Assembly: GCA_001802125.1 (NCBI GenBank)
Contig: MGZK01000018.1
Location: 186 to 58,925 of the forward strand
DNA: 58,740 nucleotides
DNA from: Geobacteraceae bacterium GWC2_55_20
GTDB lineage: Bacteria; Desulfobacterota; Desulfuromonadia; Geobacterales; Pseudopelobacteraceae
Direction: 5' to 3'
Within the stretch, counting starts at the first letter, position 1. The number at the start of each line of letters is the position of its first letter. The position numbers and the translations under genes are program-made. Of this stretch, positions 26,096 to 35,763 are shown piece after piece. Below the pieces are notes generated by a model. That model had not been told where the DNA came from. It ran no database searches and saw only the letters and a list, made by a program, of their open reading frames with translations.

Positions 26096-26683
26096 ATGTC
26101 TTTCATCAACTATGCTTCCCGGGAAATCAACTGTAAGATTGTTTACTATGGTCCGGGATTATGCGGTAAAACAACCAATCTTCAGTTTGTGTACCAGAAG
26201 ACAGCTCCTGACGCAAAAGGCAAGATGATCAGCCTGGCCACGGAAACGGAACGGACCCTGTTCTTCGATTTTTTGCCGCTTTCCCTGGGTGAGATCCGTG
26301 GATTCAAGACCCGTTTTCATCTCTATACCGTACCGGGTCAGGTTTTTTATGACGCATCCCGCAAACTGATCCTGAAGGGTGTCGATGGCGTGGTCTTCGT
26401 GGCTGACTCCCAGGAAGAACGGATCGATGCAAACATCGAATCACTTGAAAATCTGCGGATTAACCTGAAAGAGCAGGGTTACGACCTGGATAAGTTGCCT
26501 TACATCGTTCAATACAACAAGCGGGATTTACCGAATGTAATGACGGTTGAGGAATTGCGTAGCGAACTGAATCCTACCAATGTACCTGAGTTTGAGGCCT
26601 GTGCCACAACAGGTGAAGGGGTATTCGAAACTCTCAAGGCTGTAGCCAAGCTTATTCTGATTGATCTCAAAAAGGGTAAGTAG
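26096..26683 (+). CDS. mglA: MglA-type small GTPase
   Basis: A 195-residue Ras-like GTPase. G1 is [13 protein letters not shown]3 is YTVPGQV, with Thr in place of the usual Asp and Pro-Gly-Gln, which is normal in MglA; G4 is QYNKRDLP. It acts with MglB at the cell poles and may control pilus or motility machinery. The pair is an operon (mglBA) with no other gene attached. Confidence 0.92.
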   Translation: MSFINYASREINCKIVYYGPGLCGKTTNLQFVYQKTAPDAKGKMISLATETERTLFFDFLPLSLGEIRGFKTRFHLYTVPGQVFYDASRKLILKGVDGVVFVADSQEERIDANIESLENLRINLKEQGYDLDKLPYIVQYNKRDLPNVMTVEELRSELNPTNVPEFEACATTGEGVFETLKAVAKLILIDLKKGK

Positions 26684-26789
26684 CCGGTACAACCACATCA
26701 TGGAATCTGATTGTTGCCTTTTGAGCTTGATTTTTTTTGAGTAGCATGGTAGGTATCCAATCCCACCGCACTGGATAATAGATTATTAC

Positions 26790-26882
26790 GGAGAGATGGC
26801 CGAGTAGGTCGAAGGCGCTCGCCTGCTAAGCGAGTATACTGGGAAACCGGTATCGAGGGTTCGAATCCCTCTCTCTCCGCCA
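26790..26882 (+). tRNA. tRNA-Ser (anticodon GCT)
   Basis: The acceptor arm GGAGAGA (26790-26796) pairs with TCTCTCC (26872-26878), followed by G and an encoded CCA. The anticodon loop reads CTGCTAA, giving GCT. GGTTCGAATCC is the T arm. The long variable arm (TATACTGGGAAACCGGTAT) is as expected for tRNA-Ser. A short T-run follows the CCA. Confidence 0.97.
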
Positions 26883-26902
26883 CTTTTTTACCGGATATTC
26901 CA

Positions 26903-27394
26903 TTGACTCCTGCACTTTCCATAAATAATTTACCGTTTGCTTTTCTTGCCATACTACTGCTGGCAGCCTGTCAGGGCCAGGAGCAGCAACCTGTTGCACT
27001 CAAACCCAGGATTTCACATAAAACAGCTTCTGAAAAATCCGTTATTGTCCCGCCGGAGGTTGCAAGCAGCTGGAAGGCCGTCAAGATTGCCGTGATCGAC
27101 AAAACACACGCCACCGAGAACATATACACCATACCTGTCGGAGGCGTTTCACGCATACCTTCTTCAAAACTCACCATTTCAGCTGAAGCTTTTCTTCCCT
27201 CGTTTGTCATTGAAGGAACTGTGATGACATCTTCCTCGAATGAGTTGAAAAACCCTGGTGTCAAAGTCAGTATTTCAGAAAACGGCACTCCAGTTTTCAA
27301 AGGTTGGCTTTTTTCCAAGTATCCCGCTACCCATGCCATCAGCCACCCGAAGTACGGCTTCACCCTGGTCGGCGTGGTGCCTGTCCCGAAATAA
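26903..27394 (+). CDS. DUF2155-like lipoprotein
   Basis: A 163-residue protein from TTG 26903 with a lipobox (LLLAAC after a hydrophobic stretch). The core (SSWKAVKIAVIDKTHATENIYTIPVG, LPSFVIEG, PAT-HAISHPKYGFTL) fits the small DUF2155 family, whose members form a beta-sandwich domain of unknown role in the envelope. It is 20 bases after the tRNA and is not obviously linked to the flanking genes. Confidence 0.7.
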   Translation: MTPALSINNLPFAFLAILLLAACQGQEQQPVALKPRISHKTASEKSVIVPPEVASSWKAVKIAVIDKTHATENIYTIPVGGVSRIPSSKLTISAEAFLPSFVIEGTVMTSSSNELKNPGVKVSISENGTPVFKGWLFSKYPATHAISHPKYGFTLVGVVPVPK

Positions 27395-27422
27395 CCCACA
27401 ACTCAAACAAACGCATATTTGA

Positions 27423-27866
27423 TCAGCAAGGGATTCCTGCCCGCGCCAACCGGTCGCAACGTTCGTTTTCGGTGTGCCCGGCATGACCGCGAACCCATCT
27501 CCACTGCACGATATGTGGTTGAGTCAACTCAAGCAGCAGTTCCCATAAATCCCGGTTGACGACCGGTTCTTTCTTGCTGTTGCGCCACCCCTTGCGCTGC
27601 CAACCCGAGATCCACTCGGTCATCCCTTTAACCAGATACTGAGAATCGGTTGTAATTGTGACTCTACAGGGCCGGGTCAACAGGCGCAGCGCCTCGATCG
27701 CTGCGCTCAACTCCATGCGGTTATTGGTGGTTTCTTTTGCACCGCCGCTGATTTCCTTCTCGTGCCGGCCGCACCTCAAAATGGCTCCATACCCCCCTGG
27801 ACCGGGATTGCCGCTACAGGCGCCATCACAGAATATTTCCACGCTCTGCAAATCAGGCTTCGCCAA
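27423..27866 (-). CDS. rnhA: ribonuclease HI
   Basis: A 147-residue RNase HI with the four catalytic acids: [14 protein letters not shown] (D), [12 protein letters not shown] (E), [10 protein letters not shown] (D), and a final acidic residue in the NERCDRLAR segment. It cleaves RNA in RNA-DNA hybrids. The start is TTG at 27866 with GAGGGGG 6 bases upstream. It overlaps the acyltransferase stop by 14 bases. Confidence 0.93.
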   Translation of the reverse strand: MAKPDLQSVEIFCDGACSGNPGPGGYGAILRCGRHEKEISGGAKETTNNRMELSAAIEALRLLTRPCRVTITTDSQYLVKGMTEWISGWQRKGWRNSKKEPVVNRDLWELLLELTQPHIVQWRWVRGHAGHTENERCDRLARAGIPC

Positions 27867-28506
27867 GGTAGGCCCCCTCTTCCCTTAGAAGGTCGGCAAT
27901 TGCCAGCATGACCCGTTCAACTATCAATTGATGGGTTTCCTTGCAATCTTCCCGCTGGAAAAGATCGCTGAAATCGAGCGCTTTCCCGAACACCACTGAA
28001 CCCTGCTGCCCCAGTCCGGGAAACTTCCAGTGATTGAGTCCAATCAGCGCGGTTGGAATCACTGCCGGGCGGGTATCGTAGATGATTTTCCCGACACCGC
28101 GGTTGCCCTTGCCGAGTTTTCCATCCTTATGGCGGGTTCCCTCGGGGAACAGCATCACCTTTTGATCAAGCAACAGCTCGTTCAAAATCAGGTTGGCCTT
28201 GAGATCGCGCTTTCTTTTTACCGGAAACGCGCCCCAGGACAAATAGATCAATCTCTGGAACGGCTTTACGAAAAGCTCTTCCTTGGCCGGCGCCCAGAGC
28301 ATCTGAAAAGGATTGTGCCTTATCACCGCCCAGGGTAGAAAAATGGTCTCATAGGCTGAAATGTGGTTGGAAGCCAATAGAACCGGGCCTTTGCGGGGGA
28401 TATTGCTGCTGCCCTTGATAATGAAACGGTTAAGGGTGGAAGCGTACACCCCGACGACATAAACGGAAAATGTTACCCAGAAACGCTGCAGCAGATGTGC
28501 CCTCAC
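27853..28506 (-). CDS. lysophospholipid acyltransferase (PlsC-like), HX4E variant
   Basis: A protein of about 217 residues from GTG 28506 (AAAGGG about 7 bases upstream; a longer frame to ATG 28551 has no site). One membrane segment is followed by the acyltransferase domain: [11 protein letters not shown] is the HX4D motif with Glu in place of the catalytic Asp, PVKRKRD and [10 protein letters not shown] are the later motifs, and PVAL-like [10 protein letters not shown] follows. It would transfer an acyl chain to a glycerophosphate. It is coupled with rnhA by an overlap. The Asp-to-Glu change makes its activity uncertain. Confidence 0.75.
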   Translation of the reverse strand: MRAHLLQRFWVTFSVYVVGVYASTLNRFIIKGSSNIPRKGPVLLASNHISAYETIFLPWAVIRHNPFQMLWAPAKEELFVKPFQRLIYLSWGAFPVKRKRDLKANLILNELLLDQKVMLFPEGTRHKDGKLGKGNRGVGKIIYDTRPAVIPTALIGLNHWKFPGLGQQGSVVFGKALDFSDLFQREDCKETHQLIVERVMLAIADLLREEGAYLGEA

Positions 28507-28698
28507 GTAAATCCCTTTCGTGTTTGGTGCTACCGATAGTGTTACCGGCATTTATAGCACGTCACGGGGCTTGGGGCAACTCCCGCCATCCCGGTAGAAT
28601 AATGCGTTGAAATGTGATGTATACTTGATATAGTTTAGACGGACATTAAGAAGCATTTTAATTTACGTGGAATGATGTCAACTTGATCAGAGGTGGTT

Positions 28699-29073
28699 AT
28701 GCACGGATACGAGACAATTCTTCTGGCGGAAGATGACGACATTGTCAGGGACGCCACTGTAGCCATCCTGGAGTACGGCGGGTACAGGGTAATTACCGCC
28801 GAAAACGGAGAGGAGGCGGTGCGGCTTTTTAAGGAGAGCCGTATTGATATGTTGCTGTTGGACGTTATCATGCCGGTAATGAATGGGGTGGAAGCATATC
28901 GGATCATCAAGGAGATTGCCCCGGATATCCGTGTTCTTTTTACCAGTGGCTATATCGCCGAGGTCCTGGATAAGGAGCTGATTCAGGCTAAAGATGTGCG
29001 TTTATTGCACAAACCGATTCCGCCAGACACGCTGCTCAAGGTTGTTCGTGAAGTTTTGGATGCCGGACGATGA
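28699..29073 (+). CDS. single-domain response regulator (CheY-like receiver)
   Basis: A 124-residue receiver domain from ATG 28699 with AGAGG upstream. ILLAEDDDIVRDA gives the acidic pocket, LLLDVIMPVMNG the phosphorylation Asp, FTSGY the Thr-type switch and LHKPIPP the Lys. There is no output domain. No kinase is adjacent, so the partner is unknown. It overlaps the NUDIX gene by 4 bases. Confidence 0.9.
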   Translation: MHGYETILLAEDDDIVRDATVAILEYGGYRVITAENGEEAVRLFKESRIDMLLLDVIMPVMNGVEAYRIIKEIAPDIRVLFTSGYIAEVLDKELIQAKDVRLLHKPIPPDTLLKVVREVLDAGR

Positions 29074-29612
29074 ATATAAAAAATAAAAGAACCGTTTTCA
29101 GAGGTATGGTCATCGACATAGAACAGATGGATGTTGAGATCGGTGAAAAAGGACATCACACATTTCAGATCATCCGCCATCCCGGAGGAGCAGCAGTCCT
29201 GCCGGTTCATGGTGACGGCACGGTTTCGCTGATCCGTCAGCTTCGGCCGGCGGTTGGAATGACGTTGCAGGAAATCCCGGCCGGTCGCCTCAGCCCCGGG
29301 GAACCACCAATAGAATGTGCCCGCCGGGAACTGCTGGAAGAAACCGGATTGCGAACGCAGCGGATTATTCCTCTTGGACTGATCCAGTCATCGCCAGGTG
29401 TCTTTGACGAAATCATCCACCTTTATGCTGCTATGGAACTGTCTGAAGGCCAGGCGCGACCTGAAGCCGATGAAGATATCGAAGTTGTTCGCGTCGGGTA
29501 TGCCGATCTGTTGGCAATGGCTGCTGACGGGCGGATCAGTGATGCAAAGACGCTGGCGGCAATCTTTCGCTGGCATTTGCTGCAAACTGGTAAAACGTGC
29601 AGTGATGCCTGA
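29070..29612 (+). CDS. NUDIX hydrolase, ADP-ribose pyrophosphatase-like
   Basis: A 180-residue protein with the NUDIX box in [28 protein letters not shown], and an N-terminal strand region [16 protein letters not shown] typical of ADP-ribose/GDP-mannose pyrophosphatases. GGPIG... [13 protein letters not shown] fits the ADPRase subgroup. It overlaps the receiver gene before it and the release-factor gene after it, so the three are one operon. Confidence 0.85.
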   Translation: MNIKNKRTVFRGMVIDIEQMDVEIGEKGHHTFQIIRHPGGAAVLPVHGDGTVSLIRQLRPAVGMTLQEIPAGRLSPGEPPIECARRELLEETGLRTQRIIPLGLIQSSPGVFDEIIHLYAAMELSEGQARPEADEDIEVVRVGYADLLAMAADGRISDAKTLAAIFRWHLLQTGKTCSDA

Positions 29613-29949
29613 ATTCGCCGTAAATGAGGAGAAGAACCGCTGGCTGAAGCTGAAAATGGCCGAATTGGGAGTGCGCGAAGAGGACCTGGACGAGAGTTTT
29701 GTGCGTTCCTCCGGTAACGGCGGCCAGCATGTCAACAAGACCTCCAGCTGTGTACAGCTCAAGCACAAACCCAGCGGCATCATTGTCACCTGCATGCGGG
29801 AACGGAGCCAATCAGTGAACCGCTTTCTGGCACGGCGCGAACTGCTGGAGAGAATCGAGGCAGCTTCCGGCGTTAAGACGCACGAAATGAAACGCATCGA
29901 AAAGCTGCGTAAACAGAAGGATCGCCGCAGACGCCGCGCAACAAATTAG
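29605..29949 (+). CDS. peptide chain release factor-like protein (GGQ domain only)
   Basis: A 114-residue protein from ATG 29605, which lies 8 bases inside the NUDIX gene. The catalytic GGQ loop is in [22 protein letters not shown], followed by the [19 protein letters not shown] basic tail. It has no codon-recognition domain, so it resembles ArfB/YaeJ-type or PrfH-less release-factor-like rescue factors, which free stalled ribosomes. Its stop converges with the polA stop with a 4-base overlap. Confidence 0.8.
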   Translation: MPEFAVNEEKNRWLKLKMAELGVREEDLDESFVRSSGNGGQHVNKTSSCVQLKHKPSGIIVTCMRERSQSVNRFLARRELLERIEAASGVKTHEMKRIEKLRKQKDRRRRRATN

Positions 29950-32720
29950 TGTGCCTCGCTCCAGTTGGCGCCGTAATTTATATCCACCTGGAGAGGGACA
30001 CTAATTTCAACTGCCCGCGACATCTCTTCCTCCACCAACCGCTCCATGCGGATTAATTCATCCTCGGGAATCTCGAAAACCAGTTCGTCATGAACCTGCA
30101 TTATCAGGCGGCTACTCAATTGTTCACTGCGAATCCGGTCATGAACACGGATCATTGCACATTTGATGATATCGGCGGCCGACCCCTGGATGGGGTAGTT
30201 GATCGCGTTGCGGCGGGCAAAGGAAAGCACATTGCCGTTTGTGCTCCTGATATCCGGAATCGGCAACCGCCGCCCGAGGATTGTGGTGACATACCCCTTC
30301 TCTTCCGCCTCCCGGACACAGGAATCAAGAAACCCGATCGCTCCGTTATGCCTTTCCTTGTAGGTTGTTATGAATTGTTCGGCTGTCTTGCGGGCTATGC
30401 CGAGCTGTTTGGCGAGACTGAAGGCTCCTTGTCCGTAGATGATACCGAAATTGATGGTCTTGGCCTGCCGGCGCATTTCCGGAGTAACCATCTCCGGAAA
30501 CAGCCCGAAGACTTCTGCGGCTGTGCGAGTATGGATGTCCTCGTCATTGGCAAAAGCGTGGCAGAACACCCTGTCACCGGAAAGATGAGCCAGAACGCGC
30601 AGCTCGATCTGAGAGTAATCGGCTGAAAGAATAAAGTGCCCCGGAGGAGCGATGAAGGCATGCCGGATACGGCGTCCTTCCTCGCTACGGATCGGTATGT
30701 TCTGCAGGTTGGGATCGGATGATGAAAGGCGGCCTGTGGCGGTGACCGTCTGATTGTAGGACGTATGCACCCGCCCGGTTCTATGGTTGACAAGACGCGG
30801 CAGCGCGTCGGTATAGGTGGATTTCAGCTTTGCCACACCGCGAAAGTCGAGAATAAGCCGGGCAATCTCATGCTCTTCAGCCAGCAATGTCAACACCTCG
30901 TTATCAGTGGACCAGCCGGTTTTCCCTTTTGTTTTTTTACCGCTCTTGAACCCCAGCCGCTCAAAGAGAACGTCTCCCATCTGCTTGGGGGAATTGAGAT
31001 TGAAGCGTTCTCCGGCCAAGCCGAAGATGCGTTCCTCCAGCCCCGCCATACGTTCCGCAAAATCAGCCGACAAACCTCTCAGCAATTCGCTGTCAAGCAA
31101 AACGCCACAATCTTCCATCTCTGAAAGTATCGGCGCCAGCGGCATCTCAACGTCATGGAACAACCCGGCCAAGCCCTCATCGGCCAGTCGTGGCTCAAAC
31201 TTTCGACGCAAGAGCCAGGTGGCGTCCGCATCTTCACAGGCGTAGCGTGATGCGGCCTCGACATCAACTTCCGAGAAGTTCTTCTGGTTTTTACCGCTGC
31301 CGGTCACCTCGCCGTAGCTGATCATGCGATGGTTAAGATGCTCCTGGGCCAATACGTCCAAACCATGACCCGTACGGGACGGATTAAGCACATAGGAGGC
31401 CAGCATCGTGTCGAACCAAATTCCACCAAGCCTGATGCCGTTGTTGGCCAGCACCTGCATGTCGAATTTGATGTTCTGGCCGACCTTGCGCAGGCCGGGA
31501 TCCTCCAGCAGCTGCCGCAGGGAGCCAAGGACTGTCGTACGGGGAAGCTGATTTGGAGCGGGATGGGCAGCGTTTTTGGGTCCTTCACCGTCAGAAGGGT
31601 TGGGATTGCAAGCAAACAATCCGCCCTCACCTTCAAGATGAGCGGCTGTTTCATGTTCGGATGACAACACATGTCCGACCGGGATATAGAAGGCCTCGTG
31701 TTCACGAAAAGAAAACGACAACCCGACTATCTCCGCCTCTCGCGGATCCAGGCTGGTGGTTTCCAGGTCAAAGGCGAATTCCCCGCTCTCCTCGAGTTCC
31801 AGCACAAGTTGCCGGAGCTGTTCCAATGTTACGATTGTCCGGTATTCATCACCGGAAAGAGTGGCGCGTGCGGTCAGCTCCTTGATCAACGTAGTGAATC
31901 CGAACTTCCTGAACAGCGCATTCAACGCCGCGTTGTCCGGTTCCCTGGCTACAAGATCTTCATCGCGCACATCGACAGGCACATTGCACTCGATCGTTGC
32001 CAGCCTTCTGGACAGAAGCGCCTGCTCGCGAAATTCACGCAGCCTCTCGCCGTTTTTGCCCTTGACCTCGGCAGCCCGCTCCAGAAGCGCATCCAGGGTA
32101 CCAAATTCCTGCAGCAGTTTTGTTGCTGTCTTTTCACCGATTCCCGGCACTCCCGGGATATTGTCCGATGAATCACCGGCCAGGCCGAGTATGTCCGGCA
32201 CCAGTTCGGGCAAGACACCAAATCGCTCAACAACTTCGTCAATACCGGACTTTTTACCTTTCATCGTATCCAGCAGGGTAACCTGCCCGGTGACGATCTG
32301 CATCAGATCCTTGTCGCCGGTAACAACAACGACCTGTCCGCCATTTGAGCTGTACCTGCGCGCCAATGCCCCGATGATGTCATCGGCCTCGAACCCGGAC
32401 AGTTCCAGAACCGGAATATTGAAAGCGCGTACCACATCGCGAATAGGGCCAACCTGGGCGCGCAGATCATCCGGCATCGATGCGCGATTGGCCTTGTAGT
32501 CCGGATATATGTCGTTGCGGAATGTGATCCTGCCTGCGTCAAAGACGACCGCCAACTGCCGCGGTTGGAAGTCCTTGATCAGCTTCAGAAGCATCTGCAC
32601 AAAACCGTAGATGGCATTGGTTGGCTGCCCGGAAGGTGACGACAGATGTCGTATGGCGAAGTAGGCCCGATAGATGTAGGACGAACCATCAACCAGATAG
32701 AGAGTATCTTTGGAAGTCAT
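29946..32720 (-). CDS. polA: DNA polymerase I
   Basis: A 924-residue, three-domain enzyme. The 5'-3' exonuclease region is residues 1-290 ([25 protein letters not shown]). The 3'-5' proofreading domain, about 310-520, keeps its acids ([32 protein letters not shown]). The polymerase domain, about 540-924, has [15 protein letters not shown] and [13 protein letters not shown]. An unusual insertion of about 25 residues ([20 protein letters not shown]) sits inside the proofreading domain near residue 385. Stop overlaps the release-factor gene by 4 bases. Confidence 0.95.
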   Translation of the reverse strand: MTSKDTLYLVDGSSYIYRAYFAIRHLSSPSGQPTNAIYGFVQMLLKLIKDFQPRQLAVVFDAGRITFRNDIYPDYKANRASMPDDLRAQVGPIRDVVRAFNIPVLELSGFEADDIIGALARRYSSNGGQVVVVTGDKDLMQIVTGQVTLLDTMKGKKSGIDEVVERFGVLPELVPDILGLAGDSSDNIPGVPGIGEKTATKLLQEFGTLDALLERAAEVKGKNGERLREFREQALLSRRLATIECNVPVDVRDEDLVAREPDNAALNALFRKFGFTTLIKELTARATLSGDEYRTIVTLEQLRQLVLELEESGEFAFDLETTSLDPREAEIVGLSFSFREHEAFYIPVGHVLSSEHETAAHLEGEGGLFACNPNPSDGEGPKNAAHPAPNQLPRTTVLGSLRQLLEDPGLRKVGQNIKFDMQVLANNGIRLGGIWFDTMLASYVLNPSRTGHGLDVLAQEHLNHRMISYGEVTGSGKNQKNFSEVDVEAASRYACEDADATWLLRRKFEPRLADEGLAGLFHDVEMPLAPILSEMEDCGVLLDSELLRGLSADFAERMAGLEERIFGLAGERFNLNSPKQMGDVLFERLGFKSGKKTKGKTGWSTDNEVLTLLAEEHEIARLILDFRGVAKLKSTYTDALPRLVNHRTGRVHTSYNQTVTATGRLSSSDPNLQNIPIRSEEGRRIRHAFIAPPGHFILSADYSQIELRVLAHLSGDRVFCHAFANDEDIHTRTAAEVFGLFPEMVTPEMRRQAKTINFGIIYGQGAFSLAKQLGIARKTAEQFITTYKERHNGAIGFLDSCVREAEEKGYVTTILGRRLPIPDIRSTNGNVLSFARRNAINYPIQGSAADIIKCAMIRVHDRIRSEQLSSRLIMQVHDELVFEIPEDELIRMERLVEEEMSRAVEISVPLQVDINYGANWSEAH

Positions 32721-32908
32721 ACTGCCTCACCATTGTCCGGCATTTCCCGTGTAAAAAGCATAAATGCCATCGAAGGCCTCCGGCTGGATTCTCGCATAGC
32801 GAATTGCATGCCGTCGAAGTTCCAGCCTTTCGAGCTCCAGCTGTTGAGTACTTCCTCTATGGCATCTTCTGTGACAGTACCCAGTTCAATAACTTTAAAG
32901 ACAGGCAT
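32717..32908 (-). CDS. DUF4177-like small protein
   Basis: A 63-residue protein from ATG 32908 with AAGGA 6 bases upstream. MPVFKVIELGTVTEDAIEEVLNSW, with SSKGWNFDGMQFAM, is the DUF4177-type pattern, in which a short alpha-beta domain ends in a Trp/Asp core. It overlaps polA by 4 bases (ATGA) and so probably starts the polA transcript. Function unknown. Confidence 0.7.
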   Translation of the reverse strand: MPVFKVIELGTVTEDAIEEVLNSWSSKGWNFDGMQFAMRESSRRPSMAFMLFTREMPDNGEAV

Positions 32909-32974
32909 GACATGTCCTTTGTATGGATTGTGTATCACTATATTGCAATGGACGTTCAGGCTTCAAGCGGAAAT

Positions 32975-32999
32975 AAAAAAGGCGGCCCGAAAGCCGCCC
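32975..32999 (-). terminator. terminator of the iclR-type gene
   Basis: On the minus strand GGGCGGCTTTCGGGCCGCC is followed by TTTTTTA: a perfect GGCGGC/GCCGCC stem and U-tract. It lies about 20 bases after the regulator's stop codon and separates it from the DUF4177-polA unit. Confidence 0.9.
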
Positions 33000-33021
33000 T
33001 GGAGGTTGAATATTGAGAATA

Positions 33022-33804
33022 TTATTTCTGAAAACCAAGTTTGGATGAAATTTCCTCACCGGCTTTTTTAACCAGCGGAACAAGTTCATCCTTCATCCGT
33101 TCATCGGAAAAGCGCATCGACGGGCCTGAAATGCTGACAGCGCCTATGATGCGGCGGGTGTAATCCCGGATTGGCGCGCTGACACACCTTACTCCGATGT
33201 CCAACTCCTCATTGTCAATGGCATAGCCCTGTTCTGCAATGACCTTCAGCTGTTTTTTGAGAGTGTCCCGGTCTGTAATGGTATGGTTTGTGTATCGTTG
33301 CAGTTCCTTGCCGGGGAGGTAACTTTCAAGCTCTTCGTCATTCATATAGGCGATCTGTATCTTGCCGGCTGCGGTACAGTAAGCCGGCAAGCGCGAACCA
33401 ACCCGCGGGACGACCCGGACTGTCATCGCGGTTTCAACCACATCCAGATAAATGATATGGTAATCCTTGAGTATTGAAACGTAGGTGGTTTCATTGCAGT
33501 CCTGGACCAGAGCCTCCAGTACCGGCTTGGATTGGCGCAGCAGGCCCATCTGTTTGATAAAGGTCTGTCCCAGCTCCAGGGTTTTCAGGCCCAGCCGGTA
33601 GTTTTCCGTCACCCTGTTCTGTTCTATGTAACCTCGTGATTCAAGTGTTGCAAGCAATCGGAAGACGTTGTTCTTATGAAGCTTCAAACGTTTGCTAAGT
33701 TCTGTAACACCCAGTTCATCCACCTCGCCATGAAACTGTTCGAGCAGATCAAGCGCATGGGAAACTGCCTGGATCAAATATTCGGATTTTTCTTTCTTTG
33801 CCAT
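33022..33804 (-). CDS. IclR-family transcriptional regulator
   Basis: A 260-residue regulator: winged helix-turn-helix at about 20-75 (LGVTELSKRLKLHKNNVFRLLATLE) and the IclR effector domain (SRLPAYCTAAGKIQIAYM, YAIDNEELDIGVRCVSAPIRD). Effectors of this family are usually small aromatic or carboxylic acids; this one is unknown. AGGA lies 8 bases before the ATG. It is divergent from the usp operon and shares its control region, so control of itself and of usp is plausible. Confidence 0.88.
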   Translation of the reverse strand: MAKKEKSEYLIQAVSHALDLLEQFHGEVDELGVTELSKRLKLHKNNVFRLLATLESRGYIEQNRVTENYRLGLKTLELGQTFIKQMGLLRQSKPVLEALVQDCNETTYVSILKDYHIIYLDVVETAMTVRVVPRVGSRLPAYCTAAGKIQIAYMNDEELESYLPGKELQRYTNHTITDRDTLKKQLKVIAEQGYAIDNEELDIGVRCVSAPIRDYTRRIIGAVSISGPSMRFSDERMKDELVPLVKKAGEEISSKLGFQK

Positions 33805-33918
33805 GGTTTCAAGTCCTGTAATAAAAAAATTTGAAAAAACATGAAGCGCAACATATCAAAATTTCACTGCTAATTAAAAAACGAGAGAAATTATACAATT
33901 ACGGAACATTTTTTTCAA

Positions 33919-33947
33919 ATACTAGAATATTGTTTTATAATTGTCAA
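33919..33947 (-). promoter_or_regulatory. promoter of the iclR-type gene
   Basis: On the minus strand TTGACA (33942-33947) is followed after 17 bases by TAGTAT (33919-33924). The -35 element overlaps that of the divergent promoter for the usp operon, so the two would compete for RNA polymerase. Confidence 0.65.
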
Positions 33948-33969
33948 GTGTTAAAAATTGCATTATATT
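33941..33969 (+). promoter_or_regulatory. promoter of the usp/deacetylase/Cys-rich operon
   Basis: On the plus strand TTGTCA (33941-33946) and TATATT (33964-33969) are separated by 17 bases, about 65 bases before the usp ATG. The -35 overlaps the divergent iclR promoter's -35. The rest of the 229-base gap is AT-rich with no further feature seen. Confidence 0.6.
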
Positions 33970-34033
33970 TGATCTTTAAGTGTAGTAATGGGGTCTGCAC
34001 AATAGACGGAAATAGAACAAATATGAGGCCGAC

Positions 34034-34489
34034 ATGCTAAATCTGCGGAAAAAAATTCTCGTCGCAATCGACGGTTCCCCTCAATCCGACAAGGCCGCGG
34101 AGGAAGCGGTCAGGCTGGCGGCAGGGAACCAGAGTCAGTTCAAAAGCCCGGTATTTGCACTTCTGGTCCTGCCCAATGCACCCACTTCAACCTACACCGA
34201 TTTCGTACCGTCAGCCCCGATGACGGAAACTGAAAAGTGGGACGATTTAAGGCGGCGCATTTTCTTCGTAGTAGAAAAATGTGCTGCCGAACACAACATT
34301 CCGCTCGAAATGATTGTTGAATACGGTGATCCGGCGGAAAAAATGATCAGCTTTGCCAAACGCGAAGGCATTGACGTAATTGTCATCGGCAGTTCAAGCA
34401 AAGGCTTTATTCAGAGGCGGATCAAGGGAAGCATTTCCCATAAGATTGCCAGCAGCGCCCCCTGTTCCGTCTATATTGTAAGAGGTTGA
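34034..34489 (+). CDS. universal stress protein family (UspA-like)
   Basis: A 151-residue UspA-fold protein: ILVAIDGSPQSDKAAEEAV at the N-terminus and VIVIGSSSKGFIQRRIKGSISHKI, which carries the G-x2-G-x9-G-S ATP-binding pattern in a modified form. GAGG precedes the ATG. It overlaps or closely precedes the deacetylase gene, and together with the small Cys-rich gene forms a three-gene unit. Confidence 0.88.
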   Translation: MLNLRKKILVAIDGSPQSDKAAEEAVRLAAGNQSQFKSPVFALLVLPNAPTSTYTDFVPSAPMTETEKWDDLRRRIFFVVEKCAAEHNIPLEMIVEYGDPAEKMISFAKREGIDVIVIGSSSKGFIQRRIKGSISHKIASSAPCSVYIVRG

Positions 34490-34506
34490 CCATCGAAAGG
34501 TTTATA

Positions 34507-35301
34507 ATGATTTCAAGTTGTTTCCTCAGCAAGCTCTTAGGTTTATTATTGATATTACTCCCCATGCAGGTATCGGCTGCCGAATCCTTTCGGGTGCCAA
34601 TCCTGCTGTATCATCGTTTCGGTCCCACTGTTGCGGATGGTATGACCATCACCACATCGGTTTTTGAATCTCAGATGAAATATCTTCACGACAACGGCTA
34701 CAAGGTGATACCACTCCGCCGGTTGATCGACCATTATCTCGGCAAAGCTCCGGCACCGGCGCCTAAATCCGTGGTGATCGTTGAAGACGACGCGCATAAA
34801 TCCGTTTACAGCGATATGTTTCCTGTAATACGAAAATACCGCTACCCGGTTACGGTATTCACATATCCATCCGCCATATCCAATGCAAAATATGCCATGA
34901 CCTGGAATCAGCTGCGCGATCTTAAAAAGTCCGGCCTGGTTGACGTTCAATCACACACCTACTGGCATCCAAACTTCCGGAAAGAGCGCAAGAAACTTAG
35001 TCCTCAGGCGCTTGACAGCATCGTCATGTCTCAACTGCGAAAATCCAAGGCGCGCCTGGAAACGGAGCTTGGCGGTCATGTGGACATGCTGGCCTGGCCG
35101 TTCGGAATCCACGATGCTTATCTTATTAGGAAAGCATCCGAAGCCGGATATGTTGCCACATTTACAATCGAGCGGCGGCATGCCCTGCCGTCTGACCAAG
35201 CCATGAAGCTGCCGCGATACCTGCTGGTCAATGCCGACAGCGGCAAAGCCTTTGTCCAGCTGCTTGAAGGCAATGCAGTCAAACGGAACGTTGCCTACTG
35301 A
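34507..35301 (+). CDS. polysaccharide deacetylase family protein, exported
   Basis: A protein of about 264 residues from ATG 34507 (AAAGG 6 bases upstream; a TTG 21 bases earlier lacks a site). Signal peptide LSKLLGLLLILLPMQVSA. The NodB-type domain has ILLYHRFG, then VIVEDDAHKS in place of the usual TFDDG motif (both Asp kept) and DVQSHTYWHPN giving the His-x3-His metal ligands. Such enzymes deacetylate cell-wall or exopolysaccharide sugars. It is coupled to the next gene through a TGATG overlap. Confidence 0.82.
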   Translation: MISSCFLSKLLGLLLILLPMQVSAAESFRVPILLYHRFGPTVADGMTITTSVFESQMKYLHDNGYKVIPLRRLIDHYLGKAPAPAPKSVVIVEDDAHKSVYSDMFPVIRKYRYPVTVFTYPSAISNAKYAMTWNQLRDLKKSGLVDVQSHTYWHPNFRKERKKLSPQALDSIVMSQLRKSKARLETELGGHVDMLAWPFGIHDAYLIRKASEAGYVATFTIERRHALPSDQAMKLPRYLLVNADSGKAFVQLLEGNAVKRNVAY

Positions 35302-35477
35302 TGACCGATGAACCAACAAAAAAAAACCCCTGCCCTGACTGCAATTTTTGTCAGTGGTGCTCCGATGATCGTTGCCGCAAATGCCTGAACCGTTCGAACT
35401 GCTGCCGCCGTAAACTTTCAATAGCAGATCAGATAGCTCTCTATGAATCCTTGAATCCCCCAGCGAAAAACAAATGA
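35301..35477 (+). CDS. small Cys-rich protein (58 aa), translationally coupled
   Basis: The ATG at 35301 shares its first base with the TGA stop of the deacetylase gene (TGATG), so translation is coupled. The 58-residue product has nine Cys in a dense array: C-P-D-C-x2-C-x2-C-x4-C-x2-C-x5-C-C. The rest is Lys/Arg-rich. The arrangement suggests metal (Zn or Fe-S) binding. No signal peptide is visible. It would be missed by a 60-residue gene-size cut-off. No family recognised. Confidence 0.65.
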   Translation: MTDEPTKKNPCPDCNFCQWCSDDRCRKCLNRSNCCRRKLSIADQIALYESLNPPAKNK

Positions 35478-35570
35478 GCCCAGTCAATTGACAATCCAAA
35501 TGTTAGAGTTACCCTCTCAATGATAAACCGGCAACGTGATATCGCGTTGTTTTATTTTTGCACTCATTAG

Positions 35571-35598
35571 AAAATATATTCAAAACACTATATATTTT
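35571..35598. repeat. AT-rich inverted repeat upstream of the outer-membrane protein gene
   Basis: AAAATATAT (35571-35579) and ATATATTTT (35590-35598) form a 9-base inverted repeat around a 10-base centre, about 165 bases before the ATG at 35764. It could be an operator in the otherwise gene-free 286-base gap 35478-35763, where nothing else was seen. Confidence 0.4.
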
Positions 35599-35763
35599 GA
35601 TAGACCATAATAACACTATGCAGTATATTGAATCTGGTTTAAGCCGTTCCGATGTAAAAATATTCCTGTCAAGGAGGTGAATTTCTGCTTTTCTTCCAGT
35701 TCCAGGTTGATTTGGTTTGATGCTGTACGCAGGGTGTAATAAATATCTCATTGTGGAGGTTGT

